From: Streptomyces sp. H39-S7
Lineage (GTDB): Bacteria > Actinomycetota > Actinomycetes > Streptomycetales > Streptomycetaceae
Reading direction: 5' to 3'
Assembly (NCBI RefSeq): GCF_027158205.1
Contig: NZ_JAPVLU010000013.1
Location: 62,001 to 126,000, forward strand
DNA length: 64,000 nucleotides
The notes under the pieces are model-generated. The model saw only the letters and a list, made by a program, of their open reading frames with translations, did no database searches and was not told the origin of the DNA. Each line of letters begins with the position of its first letter. Positions within the stretch are counted from its first letter, which is position 1. Positions 60,003-64,000 of the stretch are shown in pieces. A program made the translations under genes and the position numbers.

Positions 60003-60887
60003 ATGGCTATTTTCCTGACCAAGGAAAGCAAGGTCATCGTCCAGGGGATGACCGGCGCCACGGGCATGAAGCACACCAAGCTCATGCTTGCGGACGGCAC
60101 CAACATTGTTGGCGGCGTCAACCCGCGCAAGGCCGGCACGAACGTCGAGTTCGACGGCACCGAGGTGCCCGTGTTCGGCTCCGTCGCCGAGGCGATCGAG
60201 AAGACCGGTGCCGACGTCACCGTCATCTTCGTGCCGCCGAAGTTCGCGAAGGACGCCGTCGTCGAGGCGATCGACGCCGAGATCCCGCTGGCCGTCGTGA
60301 TCACCGAGGGCATCACGGTGCACGACTCCGCCTCGTTCTGGGCGCACGCCGGCGCCAAGGGCGGCAAGACCCGCATCATCGGCCCGAACTGCCCCGGTCT
60401 CATCACGCCGGGCCAGTCCAACGCCGGCATCATCCCGGGCGACATCACGAAGCCGGGCCGCATCGGCCTGGTCTCGAAGTCCGGCACGCTCACGTACCAG
60501 ATGATGTACGAGCTGCGTGACCTCGGCTTCTCGTCCGCCGTCGGCATCGGTGGCGACCCGATCATCGGCACCACCCACATCGACGCGCTGGCCGCGTTCG
60601 AGGCGGACGCCGACACCGACCTGATCGTCATGATCGGTGAGATCGGTGGCGACGCCGAGGAGCGGGCCGCGGACTACATCAAGGCCCACGTGACGAAGCC
60701 GGTCGTCGGCTACGTCGCGGGCTTCACCGCCCCCGAGGGCAAGACCATGGGCCACGCGGGCGCCATCGTCTCCGGTTCGTCGGGCACCGCCCAGGCGAAG
60801 AAGGAGGCCCTGGAGGCCGCGGGTGTCCAGGTCGGCAAGACCCCGTCGGAGACGGCTCGCCTGGCGCGCGCCATCCTCGCCGGCTGA
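60003..60887 (+). CDS. sucD: Succinyl-CoA synthetase alpha subunit
   Basis: A 294-residue partner of SucC, 19 bp downstream. The CoA-binding fold ([20 protein letters not shown]), the hallmark SKSGTLTYQ and the phospho-His in [10 protein letters not shown] (His251) are intact. Length is normal. Confidence 0.98.
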   Translation: MAIFLTKESKVIVQGMTGATGMKHTKLMLADGTNIVGGVNPRKAGTNVEFDGTEVPVFGSVAEAIEKTGADVTVIFVPPKFAKDAVVEAIDAEIPLAVVITEGITVHDSASFWAHAGAKGGKTRIIGPNCPGLITPGQSNAGIIPGDITKPGRIGLVSKSGTLTYQMMYELRDLGFSSAVGIGGDPIIGTTHIDALAAFEADADTDLIVMIGEIGGDAEERAADYIKAHVTKPVVGYVAGFTAPEGKTMGHAGAIVSGSSGTAQAKKEALEAAGVQVGKTPSETARLARAILAG

Positions 60888-60927
60888 CGTTCGCCGTCCG
60901 ACGGCCGCCAGGCCGTCACGTGTGACG

Positions 60928-60963
60928 ACGCGGGCCCGTCCCCTCCGGGGGGCGGGCCCGCGT
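60928..60963. terminator. Terminator after sucCD
   Basis: ACGCGGGCCCG (60928-60938) and CGGGCCCGCGT (60953-60963) form a perfect 11-bp stem. It lies between sucD and the convergent sigma-like gene, so it can serve both. Confidence 0.88.
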
Positions 60964-60990
60964 CTGTTCGTGGCGCGTGGCGCGGCTCGC

Positions 60991-62115
60991 TCAGGGCAAC
61001 CGGGCCGGCGCCGGCGCGGGGTGACCCGGCCGGACGGGCTTCGGTACGCCCTGCCGCGGGGCGGCGGTGGGCGACGCGGTCACCTGCGTCGGCCGCGCGT
61101 CGTGCGGCAGTTCGCCGACGCGGTCGTACGTGACGACCAGCGCGGCTCCCACCGCCCCGGCGATCACCGCGGTCAGCGCCACCGCGGCCAGCGTCCGGCG
61201 GTGCACGTTGCGTTCGCTCGCGTCGCGCATCCGGGCCGCGGGGAGCTCGCGGGGGGCGGCCGGATCCTTCGCCGTCCGGGGGTTCCTGGAGTCCTTGGCG
61301 TCCGTGGTGGCCGCGGGATCCGCGGCGCCCTCGGGGTCCGGTGGATCCGTCGGATCCGTGGAGAGGATGTCGTACAGCCGTGCCGGGGCCTGGTCGCCCA
61401 GTTCCGGGACGGCCGTGCTCAGCGCGCCCCGCGCCCGGGTGATCCGGCCGGCCATCGTGACCGTGCTCGCCTCGCTCTCGGCGGCGGCCACGGGCAGATC
61501 GAGCCCCAACCCGTCGTAGAGCACGACGGCCTGCCGCTGAGCACGCGGCAGCCGCAGCACCGCCTCCCGCAGCGCCCTGTCCCGTTCGGAGCCGAGGGAC
61601 GCCCGCGCGGCGGCCCGTGGACGCGTCCGGTGCCCCGGCACCCACTGGTGCCACGGCGCGAGGGCGTACTCGTACGCCGTCGCCCGCACCCAGCCGACCG
61701 GATCGGGATCCGCCGCGACCTCCGGCCACCGCTGCCACGCGAGGTCGAACGCGCGGCGCACCGCGCGCCAGGCGAAGCCGGGATTCCCGGTGAGCAGCTC
61801 CACCTGCCGCACGAGGCCGCTCACACTGTGCGTGTACAGGCTGTCGAACGCGGCCTCGGGCAATGAGGCCACGCTCCGTGCGGTCAGGGTCCGCAGCGTC
61901 GTCAGTGTGGTCGGGGCGGTCATGGGCTGTGCTGGTCGCGGCTCCCTCGGGGGCGCCGGGTCGGGGGCGACGAGGGTCGCCGAGGAGCTCTTCCCGGGCG
62001 CGGGTTTCGTCGTCCCGGCCCTCTTGGCGGGTGAGGACTTCTTCGCCGCTTTCCGCGGCGTCACGTGCTCGACCTCACGCAGTCGCCTCGACCGCCCATG
62101 AACCCCCGACTGCAT
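60991..62115 (-). CDS. Sigma-70-like membrane protein
   Basis: Up to 374 residues; GTG near 62064 with GAGGTCGA upstream is an alternative start. The middle looks like ECF/SigE-type sigma regions (LYTHSVSGLVRQVELLTGN, ALREAVLRLPRAQRQAVVLYDGLGLDL, MAGRITRARGAL). A Pro/Asp-rich linker precedes one membrane helix (TLAAVALTAVIAGAVGAALVV) and a short Pro-rich outside tail. The sigma region 4 lacks a convincing helix-turn-helix core, so it may be a regulator that no longer acts as a sigma factor. Confidence 0.72.
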   Translation of the reverse strand: MQSGVHGRSRRLREVEHVTPRKAAKKSSPAKRAGTTKPAPGKSSSATLVAPDPAPPREPRPAQPMTAPTTLTTLRTLTARSVASLPEAAFDSLYTHSVSGLVRQVELLTGNPGFAWRAVRRAFDLAWQRWPEVAADPDPVGWVRATAYEYALAPWHQWVPGHRTRPRAAARASLGSERDRALREAVLRLPRAQRQAVVLYDGLGLDLPVAAAESEASTVTMAGRITRARGALSTAVPELGDQAPARLYDILSTDPTDPPDPEGAADPAATTDAKDSRNPRTAKDPAAPRELPAARMRDASERNVHRRTLAAVALTAVIAGAVGAALVVTYDRVGELPHDARPTQVTASPTAAPRQGVPKPVRPGHPAPAPARLP

Positions 62116-62213
62116 GATTGTGTGAAAAGACGCATACCGTCATATTGCGCGACACGACGTGTGTTTGCTCGCTACCCCGTCAATTCGGTGTGTTCTTGGC
62201 ACCATGGGTCGAC

Positions 62214-63704
62214 GTGACCCAAATGACAGACCGTCAACCCGCTCTGCCCGAACGTGCCGCGGACGCCCGCCGCGCATCCGCGGCGGCCGCCGCGTTCAGC
62301 GGCGGAGTGGTGGCGGCCGGTCTCGGGCTCGGCGCCCTTGCCGTCGTCGTCATCACCCTGTGGATCACCTCGCCGTTCCCGGACAACGGGCTCGACGGGG
62401 CCCTGTGCCTCGCCGCCGACCTGTGGCTGCTGGCCCACGGTGCCGCCCTCGTGCGGACCGACACGCTGTCCGGGGTGCCCGCGCCGATCGGGCTCACACC
62501 GCTGCTGCTCACCCTGCTGCCCGCGTGGCTGCTGTACCGGGCCGCGGGGGACGCGGTTGCTCCCGCCGAGGGCGAGGGCGACGGCGAGGACGCGCCCGCC
62601 GTGGCGCCTCGGGACGCGGCTGTCGCCGTGGGGTGGCTCGTCACCGGATACCTGGTGATCGGCGTCGGCGTCGTGCTCTACACCTCGTACGGGCAGGTGC
62701 GCAGCGATCCGGTCAGCGCCCTGCTCCATCTGCCGGTCGTCGCGGTTCTGGCGGCCGGGGCGGGGGCGTGGTCCGGGTGCGGGCGGCCCGCGGCCGTGCT
62801 TCCCCGGATTCCGCGGCTTCCCTGGGCGGTACGCCGTCGGCTCGATGCTTTCGCGCTGCCGCGCCGGCTGTCCCTTCCGGACGGCGGCCCGCTGGTCGCC
62901 CTGCGTGCCGCCGCGGCCTCCACCGCCGTGCTCGTCGGGGGCGGGGCGGTGCTCGGCGGGGCGTCGCTCGTGTGGCACGAACGATTGGTCGGACACTCGT
63001 TCGCGCAGCTCAGCGCATCGGTGTCGGGGCAGTGCGCGGTGCTGCTGGTCGCTCTCGCGCTGGTGCCGAACATGGCCGTGTGGGGCGCTTCGTACGCGCT
63101 CGGGCCGGGGTTCGCGGTCGGCGCGGGGAGCGTGGCCCCCGTCGGACTGGGGACCTACGGGCCCTTCCGGCCCCCCGGGCCCTCACCCGACGTGCTGCCG
63201 AACTTCCCGCTGCTGGCCGCGCTCCCGGCGCCCGGCGGGGCGCCGCTTCAGTGGGCGGTGCTTCTGCTGCCCGTGCTGGCCGGGGCCTGTGCCGCGGTGC
63301 TCGTGGGCCGCGGCGCCGCGGCCGGTTCCTGGCGTCCCGCCCGGACCGCGCGGGTCGCCGCCCTCGCCGCGGTCGGGTGCGGGGCCGCCACCGGGCTTCT
63401 CGCCGCCTGGTCGGCCGGCCCGATGGGCTCGGGCGCACTCGCCGACTTCGGGCCGGCGTGGTGGGCGGCGGGGGCCGCGGCGCTGGGGTGGACGGCTCTT
63501 GTGGGGGTGGCGGGGGCGGTGGGGGTGCGGTGGTGGCACGTGCGGATTCCGGCCGAGCCGGTGTCCTGGCGGGAACGCTGGGAGAAGGTACGGCGTGTCT
63601 TCCGGTGGCGGTGGGGTCGGCCGCGGTGGCGGTGGCCGTGGCGGTGGTTCCGGTCGAAGCCGGAGGCCGCGCCGGTGCCGGTGGTTCCGCCGTCGGTGGA
63701 CTGA
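62214..63704 (+). CDS. DUF6350 polytopic membrane protein
   Basis: About 496 residues. The start is unclear: GTG 62214 or ATG 62223 (MTDRQPAL); neither has a good ribosome site, and leaderless translation is possible. About 8-10 hydrophobic helices are seen (GVVAAGLGLGALAVVVITLWI, VGWLVTGYLVIGVGVVLY, LLLVALALVP-like). The last 60 residues are Arg/Trp-rich and Pro-rich. It is located divergently from the sigma-like gene. Function is unknown. Confidence 0.82.
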   Translation: MTQMTDRQPALPERAADARRASAAAAAFSGGVVAAGLGLGALAVVVITLWITSPFPDNGLDGALCLAADLWLLAHGAALVRTDTLSGVPAPIGLTPLLLTLLPAWLLYRAAGDAVAPAEGEGDGEDAPAVAPRDAAVAVGWLVTGYLVIGVGVVLYTSYGQVRSDPVSALLHLPVVAVLAAGAGAWSGCGRPAAVLPRIPRLPWAVRRRLDAFALPRRLSLPDGGPLVALRAAAASTAVLVGGGAVLGGASLVWHERLVGHSFAQLSASVSGQCAVLLVALALVPNMAVWGASYALGPGFAVGAGSVAPVGLGTYGPFRPPGPSPDVLPNFPLLAALPAPGGAPLQWAVLLLPVLAGACAAVLVGRGAAAGSWRPARTARVAALAAVGCGAATGLLAAWSAGPMGSGALADFGPAWWAAGAAALGWTALVGVAGAVGVRWWHVRIPAEPVSWRERWEKVRRVFRWRWGRPRWRWPWRWFRSKPEAAPVPVVPPSVD

Positions 63705-63711
63705 CGGGCCG

Positions 63712-63741
63712 GGGGCCGGGTCCGCGTGGCGGCCCGGCCCC
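63712..63741. terminator. GC hairpin between convergent genes
   Basis: GGGGCCGGG and CCCGGCCCC form a perfect 9-bp stem around 12 nt, between the DUF6350 gene and a convergent membrane protein gene, and probably end both transcripts. Confidence 0.7.
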
Positions 63742-63749
63742 TTCGCGTC

Positions 63750-64000
63750 CTATCCGTCGTTCCCCATGAACGTGCGCAGCGGCTTCGGGAGCAGGTCGAT
63801 GCAGGCCTCGCTCGACGGAGTCGTCAGCGCGTCCCGCTTGCACGTGACGTAGTCGTCGTAGACGAACTGGAAGGCGAAGGTGGCGGCGACGATCGCCAGG
63901 GTCACCGCGCTCGTGATGATGCCGCTCCAGGCCGCCGCCGCGAAGGAGCGCCGGGAGGCGGGGGCGGAAGGGGCGGGGCGGTTGGCGCCGGACTCGGCGA
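63750..64000 (-). CDS. Single-pass membrane protein, N-terminus outside window
   Basis: The frame is open from the right edge to TAG at 63752-63750, giving the last 82 residues. A Pro/Ala-rich part is followed by a membrane helix (AWSGIITSAVTLAIVAATFA) and a short outside tail with two Cys (VTCKRDAL, EACIDLLPK) that may form a disulfide. No family is recognised. Confidence 0.75.
   Translation of the reverse strand, partial: AESGANRPAPSAPASRRSFAAAAWSGIITSAVTLAIVAATFAFQFVYDDYVTCKRDALTTPSSEACIDLLPKPLRTFMGNDG

Noticed and set aside
1..64000. CRISPR array, rRNA or tRNA genes
   Set aside because: No spaced direct repeats of CRISPR type and no rRNA were seen, and no tRNA cloverleaf (T-arm GGTTCGAnnCC) was recognised; a tRNA scan was not possible.

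Overview
The window comes from a Streptomyces (or very close actinomycete) chromosome. The right 37 kb is very GC-rich with strongly GC-biased third codon positions. It carries a gene order that I recall from the Streptomyces coelicolor sucC/sucD neighbourhood: NlpC/P60 hydrolases, MoxR-DUF58-DUF4129, pcrA, an M23 peptidase, a lipase, icmB, a SWIM/MoxR/VWA cluster, then sucCD. The left 27.2 kb is lower in GC and is most of an integrated temperate siphovirus whose left end lies outside the window.

Prophage (1 to about 27,230). Late genes run leftwards from 16.9 kb: HNH nuclease, small Cys-rich protein, terminase small and large subunits, portal, scaffold, major capsid, head-tail connector set, tail terminator, major tail protein, two tail assembly chaperone frames joined by a -1 frameshift site, a 2,247-residue tape measure with two peptidoglycan hydrolase domains, and a Gp37-like tail protein cut by the window edge. 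A control region of about 1.6 kb (16.9-18.5 kb) separates these from rightward early genes: an HTH protein, a Cas4/RecB-like nuclease, an ssDNA-binding-like protein, a RecA/DnaB-like ATPase, a resolvase-like nuclease, a primase split by a +1 shift, a metallophosphoesterase, a sigma-like protein and small proteins. A large serine integrase closes the element. Just beyond it lies the 3' part of a class II aldolase/adducin gene, so that gene is the likely attachment target.

Host, 27.6-36 kb: a DoxX membrane protein, a divergent PspC-LiaF/PspC-kinase/LuxR-regulator stress module, a 205-bp MITE-like repeat that supplies the stop codon of a PIN toxin in a VapBC-type pair, an AbaA/WhiJ-like trio (RsbW-type ATPase, XRE-DUF5753, DUF397), a decayed HTH gene and a Uma2 nuclease.

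Host, 36-45 kb: three paralogous NlpC/P60 cell-wall hydrolases. Two are preceded by clear ydaO-type (c-di-AMP) riboswitches. One of these leads a tightly packed operon with DUF4129, MoxR and DUF58 genes.

Host, 45-64 kb: pcrA, an M23 peptidase, a lipase, icmB and a five-gene cluster (DUF5691 and a SWIM protein leftwards; MoxR, DUF5682 and a VWA protein rightwards). The divergent promoter of the cluster contains two back-to-back TTGTCAGTG boxes with correctly spaced -10 elements, the pattern of actinobacterial RecA-independent (PafBC/RecA-NDp) DNA-damage promoters. A near match also precedes pcrA. The cluster is therefore the best candidate for a poorly described, damage-inducible system. sucC, sucD, a sigma-like membrane protein, a DUF6350 membrane protein and a truncated membrane protein end the window.
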